Origin: Variovorax boronicumulans
GTDB lineage: Bacteria > Pseudomonadota > Gammaproteobacteria > Burkholderiales > Burkholderiaceae_C
DNA length: 62,273 bases
Assembly: GCF_029892485.1 (NCBI RefSeq)
Contig: NZ_JARXVG010000023.1
Location: forward strand, 1-62,273
Direction of reading: 5' to 3'
Position 1 is the stretch's first letter; each line of letters opens with the position of its first letter. The notes under the pieces are model-generated. The model was not told the origin of the DNA and ran no database searches. It saw only the letters and a program-made list of their open reading frames with translations. The position numbers were made by a program, and so were the translations under genes. Below are positions 29,020 to 37,984 of the stretch, piece by piece.

Positions 29020-29970
29020 TCATTCGCCGAGCGCATCGAGGTCGCCCATCACGCGGCGTTCCAGGATGTCGCTGGCACGGCTCAGGTGGGCGTGCATGTA
29101 CCTGGCGGCGACTTCGAGCTTGTTCTCCTCGACCGCGTCGAGGATCTGCAGGTGCTCGCGGCACGACTTGCGCAGCAGGTCGATGTTCACGAGCGGGTAG
29201 TCCGACAGATCGGAGATGCGGCGCAGCCGGTTCTGCTGCTTCACCGCATCGAGGATGAAGCGGTTGCCCGAGGCGCTGGCCAACAGTTCGTGGAACTGCG
29301 CGTTGGCCTCGAAGAACTCCATCCACGAATGGCGCGAGGCGTGCGCAAGCAAGCTCTGCTGCTGCTCGCGGCAGGCCAGCAGCCGCTCATGCTCGACCTT
29401 GAAGCCGGGTTCGCGCAGGCCCGCGCATTCCACCACCAGCCGAAAGCGGTAGCTCTCGCGCTCGCTCTCGACCGAGTCGAGGGTTTCGGTGAACTCCCAG
29501 CGTTGGTAGTGGCGACCGCGCAGCACGCCGTCCTGCAGTAGCGTGGTCATCACGTTGCGCAGCAGCGGGCGCGGCACGCCGTAGGTCTGGGCCAGCTCGA
29601 GTTCGTTGACGCGCGTCGGCAGCTTGCCCGCGAGCCGGTCGCGCAGCACGCGGTAATAGAGCGTCTTCTCCTCATCTTCCGGCATCTCGCGGCACGCGCG
29701 GTCGAGCGCCTCCCGGTCGGCCACCAGCGTGTAGCCGCGGTTGGGCACATGCGCCAGCAGCGCACGCTCGTGCAAGAGGCGCAGCGCGGCGCGCACCGGC
29801 GTGCGCGAAATGCCGAGCCGCCCAGCAAGGTCGGTTTCGGTCATGTGGCGGCCGTTCTCGTAACCGCCGGCCAGGGCCTGGTCGAGGATGTAGCGGCTCA
29901 CGCGCTGGGTGAGCGGCGGGATCGACTTGTCCATCGGCGTCTGCATCGGCATCTGCTGTTGTGGCGTCAT
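29020..29970 (-). CDS. GntR/FadR-family regulator with two winged helices
   Basis: A 316-residue protein, longer than the usual 220-250. A first GntR winged helix (about 20-85) has HMTETDLAGRLGISRTPVRAAL. A second similar module (about 99-165) has VNELELAQTYGVPRPLLRNVMTTL, followed by an FCD ligand-binding domain (about 175-310) with conserved His/Asp/Glu metal-site candidates. GGAG lies at proper distance from the ATG. It is divergent from the transaminase operon and is its likely repressor. The intergenic region contains an ATGTACAT palindrome nearly centred within a TTGTATTT...AAATACAA pair. Confidence 0.88.
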   Translation of the reverse strand: MTPQQQMPMQTPMDKSIPPLTQRVSRYILDQALAGGYENGRHMTETDLAGRLGISRTPVRAALRLLHERALLAHVPNRGYTLVADREALDRACREMPEDEEKTLYYRVLRDRLAGKLPTRVNELELAQTYGVPRPLLRNVMTTLLQDGVLRGRHYQRWEFTETLDSVESERESYRFRLVVECAGLREPGFKVEHERLLACREQQQSLLAHASRHSWMEFFEANAQFHELLASASGNRFILDAVKQQNRLRRISDLSDYPLVNIDLLRKSCREHLQILDAVEENKLEVAARYMHAHLSRASDILERRVMGDLDALGE

Positions 29971-30015
29971 CCATGGTCTCCGGAAGCACGGGCTATGCCG
30001 ATCATCGCGGATGTT

Positions 30016-30065
30016 TTGTATTTATGGGCCGAAAAAACCATGTACATCTTCCGCGAAAAATACAA
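30016..30065. promoter_or_regulatory. Candidate operator cluster for the GntR regulator
   Basis: TTGTATTT (30016-30023) and AAATACAA (30058-30065) form a long-spaced inverted repeat whose centre almost coincides with the 8-base palindrome ATGTACAT (30040-30047). TGTA/TACA half-sites are common in FadR/FCD-type operators. It sits between the divergent GntR and transaminase genes. Confidence 0.45.
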
Positions 30066-30131
30066 TTTTCATTTCAAGATCGGCCCCACGCCGACCCGGA
30101 TGACGGGTCGTTCCCCAAGGAGAAAAACACC

Positions 30132-31490
30132 GTGGCTTCCGCCGATACCCTGACAACGCAACCCGGTTCGCTCGACGCGTTCTGGATGCCCTTCACGCCC
30201 AACCGCAAGTTCAAGCAGGCACCGCGCCTCATCGTCGGAAGCGAAGGCCTGTACTACGACCTGGCCGATGGCCGCCGCGTGCTCGATGCCATCGCCGGCC
30301 TGTGGTGCGTGAACGCCGGGCACCGCAATCCGCGGGTCAGCGCGGCGATGAAGGCCCAGATCGACGTGCTTGACTACGCCTCCAATTTCCAGATCGGCCA
30401 TCCGGCCGCCTTCACGCTGGCGCAGCGCCTCACGCAGATGGCGCCGGCCGGCATGAACCGCGTTTTCTTCACCAACTCGGGCTCGGAGTCGGTCGACACG
30501 GCGCTGAAGATCGCGGTGGCCTACCACCGGGCGCGCGGCGACGCGGGCCGCTACCGGCTCATCGGGCGCGAGCGCTCGTACCACGGCGTGGGCTTCGGCG
30601 GCATCTCGGTGGGCGGCATCGGGCGCCAGCGCAGCACGTTCGGGCCGCTGCTCAACGGCGTGGACCATCTGCCGCACACGCTCGACCTAGCGCGCAACGC
30701 CTTCTCGCGCGGCGAGCCGCCGCACGGCATCGACAAGGCCGACGCGCTCGAAGCGCTGGTCTCGCTGCACGACGCCTCGACCATCGCCGCCGTGATCGTC
30801 GAGCCCGTGGCCGGCTCCACCGGCGTGCTGCCGCCGCCGCGCGGCTACCTCCAGCGCCTGCGCGAAATCTGCGACCGGCACGGCATCCTGCTGATCTTCG
30901 ACGAGGTCATCACGGGCTTCGGACGCGTGGGCAGCAACTTCGCGTCCGACCTGTTCGGCGTGACGCCCGACCTCATCACCACCGCCAAGGGCCTGACCAA
31001 CGGCGCGGTGCCGATGGGTGCGGTGCTCATGCGCGGCGCGGTGCACGATGCCTTCATGCACGGCAGCGTGAGCGCGGTCGAGCTCTCGCACGGCTACACC
31101 TACTCGGGCCATCCGCTCGCCTGCGCCGCCGCGATGGCCACGCTCGACGCCTACACCGAAGACGGCCTCATCGCCCGCGCCGCCGAGCAGTCGCCCTACT
31201 TCGAAGACGGCCTGCACAGCCTGCGCGGCCTCCCGGGCGTGATCGACGTGCGCAACGTCGGCCTCTTGGCCGGCATCGAGCTGCAAGGCTGGGACTCGGG
31301 TCCCGGCACGCATGCGCAGGCGGTGGCGCAGCATTGCCTCGACAAAAACGGCGTGCTGGTGCGCTCCGTGGGCGACACCATTGCGCTGTCGCCGCCGTTC
31401 ACGCTGGAGCGCCGGCACATCGACCAGATCGTCGACAGCCTGCGCGCCGCCATCGCGCAGACCGCACAAGCCACCGACAACGCGGCCTGA
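30132..31490 (+). CDS. Omega-amino acid:pyruvate transaminase (class III, PLP)
   Basis: A 452-residue class-III aminotransferase. AAGGAG lies ten bases before the GTG start. Motifs are FWMPFTPNRKFK at the N-terminus (typical of beta-alanine/omega-amino acid:pyruvate transaminases), FFTNSGSESVDTALK for phosphate binding, YHGVGFGG, FDEVITGFGR and the PLP lysine K286 in TTAKGLTNG. The enzyme transfers an amino group from a beta- or omega-amino acid or amine to pyruvate. It heads an operon with an amide hydrolase and a peptide-type ABC importer, so its substrate is probably released from an imported conjugate. Confidence 0.92.
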   Translation: MASADTLTTQPGSLDAFWMPFTPNRKFKQAPRLIVGSEGLYYDLADGRRVLDAIAGLWCVNAGHRNPRVSAAMKAQIDVLDYASNFQIGHPAAFTLAQRLTQMAPAGMNRVFFTNSGSESVDTALKIAVAYHRARGDAGRYRLIGRERSYHGVGFGGISVGGIGRQRSTFGPLLNGVDHLPHTLDLARNAFSRGEPPHGIDKADALEALVSLHDASTIAAVIVEPVAGSTGVLPPPRGYLQRLREICDRHGILLIFDEVITGFGRVGSNFASDLFGVTPDLITTAKGLTNGAVPMGAVLMRGAVHDAFMHGSVSAVELSHGYTYSGHPLACAAAMATLDAYTEDGLIARAAEQSPYFEDGLHSLRGLPGVIDVRNVGLLAGIELQGWDSGPGTHAQAVAQHCLDKNGVLVRSVGDTIALSPPFTLERRHIDQIVDSLRAAIAQTAQATDNAA

Positions 31491-31540
31491 CCGCCTCACG
31501 CCGCTCGCACAGACAAGACAAGCCCCGGAGAAGACACACC

Positions 31541-32638
31541 ATGGACATCGAATCGTTCCCCCTCTACGACATCGAAGGCAACGCGCAGCAGCGCGGACGC
31601 CAGTACGGCCGCGCCGCCGGCGACCGGATCGACCTGAGCCTGCGCACCTACCGCGCCGCCTTCGAGCGCGTGGGCCTGAGCTGGGAGCGCACGCGCGCGC
31701 TGGCCCGCCGCTTCATGCCGATGGTCGAAGCCTTCGACGCCGACATGCTGCGCGAGATCGAGGGCGTGGCCGAAGGCGCGGGCGTGCCGGCCGAGGACAT
31801 CGTGGCGCTCAACGCGCGCAGCGAAATGCTCTACGCCTTCCAGCAGCTCGAAGCGACCGAACCGCCCGACGGCTGCACCGGCGTGGTCGTCATGCCTTCG
31901 GCCGCGCGCGACGGCAAGCTCATCCATGCGCAGAACTGGGACTGGCGCGTCGAGAGCCTCGAACTCGGCGTGGTGCTGCGCATCCAGCCGGACGAAGGCC
32001 CGGCCATGCTCACCTTCGCGGAAGCTGGCACGCTGGCACGCGCGGGGCTCAACAGCGCGGGCATCGCCGTCACCGGCAACTTCATCAAGGCCGACAACGA
32101 CGGCAAGCAGCAAGGCGTGCCGCTGGCGCTGATCCGCCGCGGCATCCTGCAGTCGACGTTGTACGCCAACGCGCTGGGCGTGGTGTGCCGCAGCGCGCGC
32201 TCGATCTCCAACAACATGATCATCACGCACGCCGAGGGCGAGGCCGTGAGCCTGGAGACCTGCCCAGAGCAGGTGTTCTGGCAGCAGCCCGAAGGCGGCA
32301 TCCTGGTGCACGCCAACCACTTCAAGACCCCGGCGGCGCTGGCACGCGTGGTCGACCGCAGCCTGGAGACCACGCCCGATTCCCTCTATCGCGACCGCCG
32401 CGTGACCGAGGCGCTGCAGAACAAGCGCGCGGCGGGCCTGCTCACCGAGCAGGACGTGCTGGACGCCCTGCAGGACCGCTTCGGCGCGCCGCGCGCCGTG
32501 TGCCGCAGCCCGAGCGCGGGCCCTGGCGGCGCCTCGTCGGCCACCGTGGCGACCATCGTCATGGACCCGGCGACCCGAAAGATGCGCATCGCGCCGGCGC
32601 CGTTCAGGGCGCACCGCTTCACCGAGTATTCCCTCTGA
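31541..32638 (+). CDS. C45-family acyl-amide hydrolase/acyltransferase
   Basis: A 365-residue protein of the acyl-CoA:6-aminopenicillanic-acid acyltransferase (peptidase C45) family. The diagnostic PPDGCTGVVV gives nucleophile C112, which becomes N-terminal after autocleavage in this Ntn-hydrolase family; AQNWDWR follows as usual. It has no signal peptide, so it acts in the cytoplasm on imported substrate. CGGAGAAG precedes the ATG. It lies between the transaminase and the ABC importer and probably cleaves an acyl-amide or short peptide to give the transaminase substrate. Confidence 0.85.
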   Translation: MDIESFPLYDIEGNAQQRGRQYGRAAGDRIDLSLRTYRAAFERVGLSWERTRALARRFMPMVEAFDADMLREIEGVAEGAGVPAEDIVALNARSEMLYAFQQLEATEPPDGCTGVVVMPSAARDGKLIHAQNWDWRVESLELGVVLRIQPDEGPAMLTFAEAGTLARAGLNSAGIAVTGNFIKADNDGKQQGVPLALIRRGILQSTLYANALGVVCRSARSISNNMIITHAEGEAVSLETCPEQVFWQQPEGGILVHANHFKTPAALARVVDRSLETTPDSLYRDRRVTEALQNKRAAGLLTEQDVLDALQDRFGAPRAVCRSPSAGPGGASSATVATIVMDPATRKMRIAPAPFRAHRFTEYSL

Positions 32639-32676
32639 TCCGCCCGCCCCGCCCAGCCATCGCCAGGAGTGTTGCC

Positions 32677-34281
32677 ATGAACCTGCCCACGCCCCCGTCC
32701 CTCCCTCCCGCTGCACGCGCCGCCGCTGCGTTGGCGCTCGGCCTCGGCCTGGTCACCAGCGCGGCCTTCGCGCAAGCTCCGGCCGGCGCCGGCCAGACGA
32801 TGCGGATCCAGATCAACTCAGACATCCGCTCCACCGACCCCGGCGGCAACCGCGACGACAACACCGACAACGTGCTCATCCACGTGGTCGAAGGGCTGGT
32901 CGCGCTGCGCGAAGACACCTCTGTCGGCCCGATGCTCGCAAGCAAGGTCGACACCTCGGCCGACGGCCTGACCTACACCTTCACCCTGCGCGACGGCGTG
33001 AAGTTCCAGAACGGCGCGGTGCTCACGGCCGACGATGTGGTGTGGAGCTGGCAGCGTTACCTGAAGCCCACGAGCGGCTGGCGCTGCCTGCCCGAGTTCG
33101 ATGGCAAGGGCATGACCAAGGTGCTCGCGGTGGAAGCGCCCACGCCGAAGACCGTGGTGTTCAGGATCGAGCGCCCGAGCGCGCTGTTTCTCACGATGAT
33201 GGCGCGCCCCGACTGCGGCGGCGCGGCCATCCTGCACCGCAGCTCGCTCGGTGCCGACGGCCAGTGGAAGGAGCCCGTGGGCACCGGCCCCTACAGGATC
33301 AAGGAGTGGAAGCGCGGCCAGTACATCGAACTCACGCGCTTCGACGGCTACAGCTCGCGCCCCGAACCGCGCGACGGCCTGACGGGCGGCAAAAAGGCCG
33401 AGATCGAGAACCTGCGCTTCGTCGTCATTCCCGACTCGGCCGCGGCCAAGGCGGCGCTGTACAGCGGCGGCATCGATGCCTTCATCAGCCCCAGCCCGGC
33501 CGATGTGGTCGAGATGCGCGGGCGCAGCGACGTGGGCGTCGACACCACGCCGGTGATGACCATGGTGGCGCTGCTGCTGCAGACCACCGATCCGCTGCTG
33601 AAAGACGTGCGCATCCGCCGCGCGCTGGCACTGGCGCTCGACACGCCCGAGATCGCCAAGACGGTCACCGAAGGCCTCTCGGCCGTCAACAACTCGGTCG
33701 TGCCTTCGTCCAGCCCGTTCTACAGCGCGGTGCAGGCCGGTGGCTACAAGCGCGACATCGCCGGTGCGAAGAAGCTGCTGGCCGAAGCGGGCTACCGCGG
33801 CCAGCCGATCAAGCTCGTCGCCAACAAGCGCTACGAGGCGTTGTACTCGGCCGCCGTGCTGGTGCAGGCCATGGCCTCCGAAGCCGGCATCAATGTCGAG
33901 CTCGAAGTGCTCGACTGGGCCACGCAGCTCGACCGCTACACCAAGGGCCAGTACCAGAGCATGGCCTTCATCTACTCGGCGCGCATCGACCCCTCGCTCA
34001 ACTACGAGATGGTCAGCGGCGACAAGGCCGCGCAGCCGCGCAAGGTGTGGGACAACGCCGCCGCGCAGGCCCGGCTCACCGAGAGCATGGTCTCGCGCGA
34101 CAAGGCGCGCCGCCAGGTGCTGTTCGACGAGATGCACAAGCAGATGCTGCAGGACGTGCCGATGATCGTGCTGTTCAACGCCAGCGACGCCACCGCCATG
34201 CGCAAGAGCGTGACCGGCTTCAAGGGCTGGGCGCCGGCGAAGCCCCGGTTCTGGAACGTCCGGCTCGACGCGCGCGGCTGA
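32677..34281 (+). CDS. Peptide-type ABC transporter substrate-binding protein
   Basis: A 534-residue SBP_bac_5 protein. AGGAG lies seven bases before the ATG. A long Sec signal (Ala/Leu-rich, ending TSAAFAQA) is followed by the SBP_bac_5 pattern: RSTDPGGN, VEGLVALRED, TYTFTLRDGVKFQNG, GTGPYRIKEWKRG and, near the end, MLQDVPMIVLFN. It binds peptides or similar amides in the periplasm and delivers them to the two permeases encoded next. Being in the same operon as a C45 hydrolase, the ligand may be an N-acylated amino compound rather than a plain peptide. Confidence 0.93.
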   Translation: MNLPTPPSLPPAARAAAALALGLGLVTSAAFAQAPAGAGQTMRIQINSDIRSTDPGGNRDDNTDNVLIHVVEGLVALREDTSVGPMLASKVDTSADGLTYTFTLRDGVKFQNGAVLTADDVVWSWQRYLKPTSGWRCLPEFDGKGMTKVLAVEAPTPKTVVFRIERPSALFLTMMARPDCGGAAILHRSSLGADGQWKEPVGTGPYRIKEWKRGQYIELTRFDGYSSRPEPRDGLTGGKKAEIENLRFVVIPDSAAAKAALYSGGIDAFISPSPADVVEMRGRSDVGVDTTPVMTMVALLLQTTDPLLKDVRIRRALALALDTPEIAKTVTEGLSAVNNSVVPSSSPFYSAVQAGGYKRDIAGAKKLLAEAGYRGQPIKLVANKRYEALYSAAVLVQAMASEAGINVELEVLDWATQLDRYTKGQYQSMAFIYSARIDPSLNYEMVSGDKAAQPRKVWDNAAAQARLTESMVSRDKARRQVLFDEMHKQMLQDVPMIVLFNASDATAMRKSVTGFKGWAPAKPRFWNVRLDARG

Positions 34282-34294
34282 CGGGGGCGCCGCC

Positions 34295-35239
34295 ATGCTC
34301 GCCTACCTCTTGCGCCGGATCGCCATGACGGTCCCGACGCTGCTGCTGGTGTCGATAGCCGTCTTCACGCTCATGCGGCTGATTCCGGGCGACCCGGTGC
34401 AGCTCATGCTCGGCGAAGGCGCCGACCCCGCGCAGCTCGAACTCGCACGCCAGCAGATGGGGCTGGACCAGCCCCTGGTCACTCAGTATTTCGTGTGGCT
34501 GCGCCACGCGCTCGCCGGCGACCTGGGCGTGTCGACCACCAATGGCCTGGCTGTGCTGCCGCTGATCTGGGAGCGCTTTCACGTGAGCGCCGTGATCGTG
34601 CTCACCGCCGTGGCGCTGGCCTCGCTGATCGCCGTGCCCGCCGGCCTCGTCGCCGCCTGGCGCAAGGACCGGCCGACCGACCTCGCCATCATCGGCGCGG
34701 CCACGCTGATGCTGTCGGTGCCGAGCTTCTGGCTCGGCCTGCTGCTGTTGATGTTCTTCGGCCAGTACCTGCACTGGCTGCCGGTGGTGGGCTACGTGCC
34801 CATGTCGGAAGACTTCTCGCAGGGCCTGCTCTACGTCATCTTGCCGATCGTCACGCTGGTGCTGGTCGAGACCGGCGTGCTCACGCGCATGTCGCGCGCC
34901 AGCACCATCGAGGTGCTGCGGCTCGAGTACGTGACGCACGCGCGCGCCAAGGGCGTGCCCGAGTCGCAGGTGCTGCGCCGCCACGTGCTGCCCAACGCCT
35001 TCAATCCCACGCTCACCATGATCGGCCTCATCCTGGGCCACCTGCTGAGCGGCATCGCGGTGCTCGAAACGGTGTTCACCCTGCCCGGCCTGGGCCGCCT
35101 GATGATCGATTCGATCTTCGCGCGCGACTACCCGGTGCTCCAGGGCTGCCTGCTGTTCACGGCCTGCATCTACGTGGTCATCAACCTGATCGTGGACATG
35201 TGCTATCCCCTCTTCGATCCCCGGGTGTCGGTGCAGTGA
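34295..35239 (+). CDS. ABC transporter permease, DppB/GsiC type
   Basis: A 314-residue inner-membrane permease with six predicted helices. The first permease signature LRRIAMTVPTLLLVSIAVF and the loop RLIPGDPVQLMLGEGA are typical of DppB-type subunits; the EAA loop is near residue 215 (YVTHARAKGVPESQVLRRH). Its stop overlaps the GTG of the next gene by four bases (GTGA), so the two permeases are translationally coupled and form a heterodimer. Confidence 0.93.
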   Translation: MLAYLLRRIAMTVPTLLLVSIAVFTLMRLIPGDPVQLMLGEGADPAQLELARQQMGLDQPLVTQYFVWLRHALAGDLGVSTTNGLAVLPLIWERFHVSAVIVLTAVALASLIAVPAGLVAAWRKDRPTDLAIIGAATLMLSVPSFWLGLLLLMFFGQYLHWLPVVGYVPMSEDFSQGLLYVILPIVTLVLVETGVLTRMSRASTIEVLRLEYVTHARAKGVPESQVLRRHVLPNAFNPTLTMIGLILGHLLSGIAVLETVFTLPGLGRLMIDSIFARDYPVLQGCLLFTACIYVVINLIVDMCYPLFDPRVSVQ

Positions 35240-36051
35240 AAAAGATCAAGACCCATACCCTCGTGGGCGGCATGCTCATCGGCGTGCTGCTGGTCCTGGC
35301 GCTGGTGGCCGCGCTGTGGACGCCCTACAACCCGCTGGGTATCGACCTGCGCGGCAAGCTGCAGCCGCCGTCGATGGCGCACTGGCTGGGCACCGACGAG
35401 TTCGGGCGCGACGCGGCCAGCCGCGCCATGCGCGCGGCCTCCACCAGCTGCCTCATCGCGCTGCTCACCGTGGCGCTGGCCACCGCCATCGGCCTCGTGG
35501 TGGGCGTGGTCGCCGGCTTCGTGCGCGGCTGGACGGACCGCGTGCTCATGGCCTTCAACGACACGCTGCTGGCCTTTCCGGGCCTGCTCCTGGCGCTGGG
35601 CGTGATGGTGATCGTGGGCGCCAACCAGTGGGGCATCGTGCTCGCGCTGAGCATGGCCTACGCGCCCTCGGTGGTGCGCGTGGTGCGTGGCACCGTGCTG
35701 TCGCTGCGCGAGCGCGAGTACGTCGAGGCCTCGCGCATGATCGGCAACGGCGAGATCTACACCATGTGGCGCCACATCCTGCCCAACTGCGTGGCGCCCA
35801 TCGCCGTGCTGGCCACCAGCATGTTCGGCTGGGTGCTGCTGTCGGAAAGCGCCCTGAGCTTCCTCGGCCTGGGCGTGCCGCCGCCCGCCCCCACCTGGGG
35901 CAACATGCTCTCCAGCGCGCGCCCCTACATGGCTTCGGCCGTGTGGCTGTGCCTGGTGCCAGGCCTGTGCATCGCGCTCACCCTTCTGGGCATCAACCTC
36001 TTGGGCGAATCGCTGCGCGACCGGCTCGATCCGCGCACGGAGAAGTCATGA
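35236..36051 (+). CDS. ABC transporter permease, DppC/GsiD type
   Basis: A 271-residue permease starting at GTG inside the end of the preceding gene. It has the DppC-type N-terminal region (PYNPLGIDLRGKLQPPS, HWLGTDEFGRD), five or six membrane helices and an EAA loop near residue 160 (YVEASRMIGNGEIYTMWRHI). Its stop overlaps the ATG of the ATPase gene (ATGA). Confidence 0.93.
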   Translation: MKKIKTHTLVGGMLIGVLLVLALVAALWTPYNPLGIDLRGKLQPPSMAHWLGTDEFGRDAASRAMRAASTSCLIALLTVALATAIGLVVGVVAGFVRGWTDRVLMAFNDTLLAFPGLLLALGVMVIVGANQWGIVLALSMAYAPSVVRVVRGTVLSLREREYVEASRMIGNGEIYTMWRHILPNCVAPIAVLATSMFGWVLLSESALSFLGLGVPPPAPTWGNMLSSARPYMASAVWLCLVPGLCIALTLLGINLLGESLRDRLDPRTEKS

Positions 36052-37718
36052 CCCATCCCTCTACTTCCGCAGCAGCCGTCCTTTCCGTGCGGCACCTGAA
36101 GATCGACCTGGTCGGCGGCGCCCAGACGCTGGTGCACGACCTCTCGTTCGACGTGCGCCCCGGCGAGTTCCTTGCCGTCGTGGGCGAATCGGGCAGCGGC
36201 AAGACCATGGCCGCGCGCGCCATCCTGCAGCTGCTGCCGCCCGGCATTGCGCAAAGCGGCGGACAGATCGTGTTCGACGGCGAAGACCTCACCGCCGCAG
36301 CCTCGCGCGACGTGAAAGCCATGCGCCCGATCCGCGGGCCCGGCATCGGCATGGTGTTCCAGGAGCCGATGGTCTCGCTCAACCCGGTGCACCGCATCGG
36401 CCAGCAGATGGCCGAAGGCCTGCGCATGCACACCAAGCTGTCGGCCATCGAGATTCGCGCGCGCTGCCTCGACATGCTGCGCCGCGTGCAGATCGCCGAT
36501 CCCGAGCGCTGCATGCACGCCTACCCGCACGAGTTCTCAGGTGGCATGCGCCAGCGCATCATGCTGGCCAGCGTGATGCTGCTCAAGCCGCGCCTGCTGA
36601 TCGCCGACGAGCCGACCACCGCGCTCGACACGCTGAGCCAGCGCGAAGTGCTCGACCTGATGGTTGGCCTCGCGAAGGACCAGGGCACGGCCGTGCTGCT
36701 CATCACGCACAACCTCGGGCTGGTCGGGCGCTATGCGCAGCGCGCCATCGTGCTCGAAAAAGGCAAGCTCGTGGAGACGGGCGACGTGCCCGCCATCCTC
36801 GTCGAACCAAAGCAGCCCTACACCCGCAAGCTGGTCGAGGCCCTGCCGCGCCGCCAAGCCGCGAAGCCGGCCCCGGCCGCGCCCCAGCAGCCGCTGGTGC
36901 AGGTGCGCGGCCTGTGCGTGAGTTACCCAGGCCCGCGCGCCGGCTTCTTCAAGCGCCATGCGTCGGTGCAGGTCATCGACCAGCTCGACCTGGACATCCA
37001 CCCCGGCGAGATGGTCGCGCTGGTGGGCGGCAGCGGCTCGGGCAAGACAACACTGGGCCGGGCCATCCTGCGGCTTGCGCCGTCGCACGCGGGGCAGATC
37101 CTGTTTCGCGGCGATGACGTGCGCAGCGCCGACCGCGCCGCGCTGCACCGCTTCCGGCTGGCCTGCCAGCTTGTGTTTCAAGACCCGTTCTCGTCGCTCG
37201 ACCCGCGCATGCGCGTGCAGGAGATCGTGGCTGAGCCGCTGCGCCACCTGCCCGCGCTCGGTGCCGCCGCGCGCCTGAAGCGCGTGCACGAGACGCTCGA
37301 CGAAGTCGGCCTGGGCGGCTTGGGCGCGCGCTACCCGCACGAACTCTCGGGCGGCCAGCGCCAGCGCGTGGCGATTGCGCGCGCACTGGTGCGCCGGCCC
37401 GCCTTCGTGGTGGCCGACGAGCCCGTGTCCGCGCTCGACATGACCATCCAGGCGCAGGTGCTGCGCCTGTTTCAGAGCCTGCAGGCGCACCACGGCTTTG
37501 CGTGCCTGTTCATCAGCCATGACCTCGCGGCCGTCGAGCAGATCGCCGACCGCGTCGTCGTGATGGAGCACGGCCGCATCGTCGAGCAAGGCCCGCGCGA
37601 CATCGTGTTCGACCGGCCGAGCCATGCGTACACGCAGGCGCTGCTGGCGGCTACGCCACGGCCGCTGGCTTCGTTGGCCGAACCTGTCTGCTGCTCCTCA
37701 AAGAAAGCGTTCACGTGA
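36048..37718 (+). CDS. Fused DppD-DppF-type ABC transporter ATPase
   Basis: A 556-residue protein carrying both ATPase domains of a peptide importer. The first half has Walker A GESGSGKT, signature FSGGMRQR and Walker B LLIADEPT. The second half (from about residue 285) has GGSGSGKTT, LSGGQRQR and FVVADEPVSALD. Each half ends with an oligo_HPY-like tail (PYTRKLVEALP and YTQALLAATP). Fusion of the two subunits occurs in GsiA-like systems. It is the last gene of the operon. Confidence 0.93.
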   Translation: MTHPSTSAAAVLSVRHLKIDLVGGAQTLVHDLSFDVRPGEFLAVVGESGSGKTMAARAILQLLPPGIAQSGGQIVFDGEDLTAAASRDVKAMRPIRGPGIGMVFQEPMVSLNPVHRIGQQMAEGLRMHTKLSAIEIRARCLDMLRRVQIADPERCMHAYPHEFSGGMRQRIMLASVMLLKPRLLIADEPTTALDTLSQREVLDLMVGLAKDQGTAVLLITHNLGLVGRYAQRAIVLEKGKLVETGDVPAILVEPKQPYTRKLVEALPRRQAAKPAPAAPQQPLVQVRGLCVSYPGPRAGFFKRHASVQVIDQLDLDIHPGEMVALVGGSGSGKTTLGRAILRLAPSHAGQILFRGDDVRSADRAALHRFRLACQLVFQDPFSSLDPRMRVQEIVAEPLRHLPALGAAARLKRVHETLDEVGLGGLGARYPHELSGGQRQRVAIARALVRRPAFVVADEPVSALDMTIQAQVLRLFQSLQAHHGFACLFISHDLAAVEQIADRVVVMEHGRIVEQGPRDIVFDRPSHAYTQALLAATPRPLASLAEPVCCSSKKAFT

Positions 37719-37808
37719 CTACCTCTCCCCGTTCGTTTCGGCGCCCGGCATCCCGCAAGCCCGTGTCTTTGGGTGCCTGAAACTCCCTTTGAAGCTATCC
37801 TGCGCACC

Positions 37809-37874
37809 GATGTCGATGTCGATGTCGATGTCGATGTCGATGTCGATGTCGATGTCGATGTCGATGTCGATGTC
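37809..37874. repeat. Eleven perfect tandem copies of GATGTC
   Basis: A 66-base uninterrupted hexanucleotide array lying between the ABC operon and the binding-protein-like gene, about 110 bases before the latter's start. Copy changes would alter spacing by six bases without frameshifts. Both strands are open across it (Met-Ser or Asp-Ile repeats), but neither frame looks like a real protein. Confidence 0.95.
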
Positions 37875-37984
37875 TGATCCTCGAGTTACATCGAATGCCG
37901 TCCCGGCCCGCCTCAGACATCGCAGGGCGAAATTCCTTGCATAGCGCCAACGGCCTTTGGCAACCACCCTAAGGATGTGAGTCC

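Noticed and set aside
37809..37874. Met-Ser or Asp-Ile repeat peptides encoded by the hexamer array
   Set aside because: The frames around the array have no start signal or conserved flanks; the array is a DNA repeat, not a protein gene.
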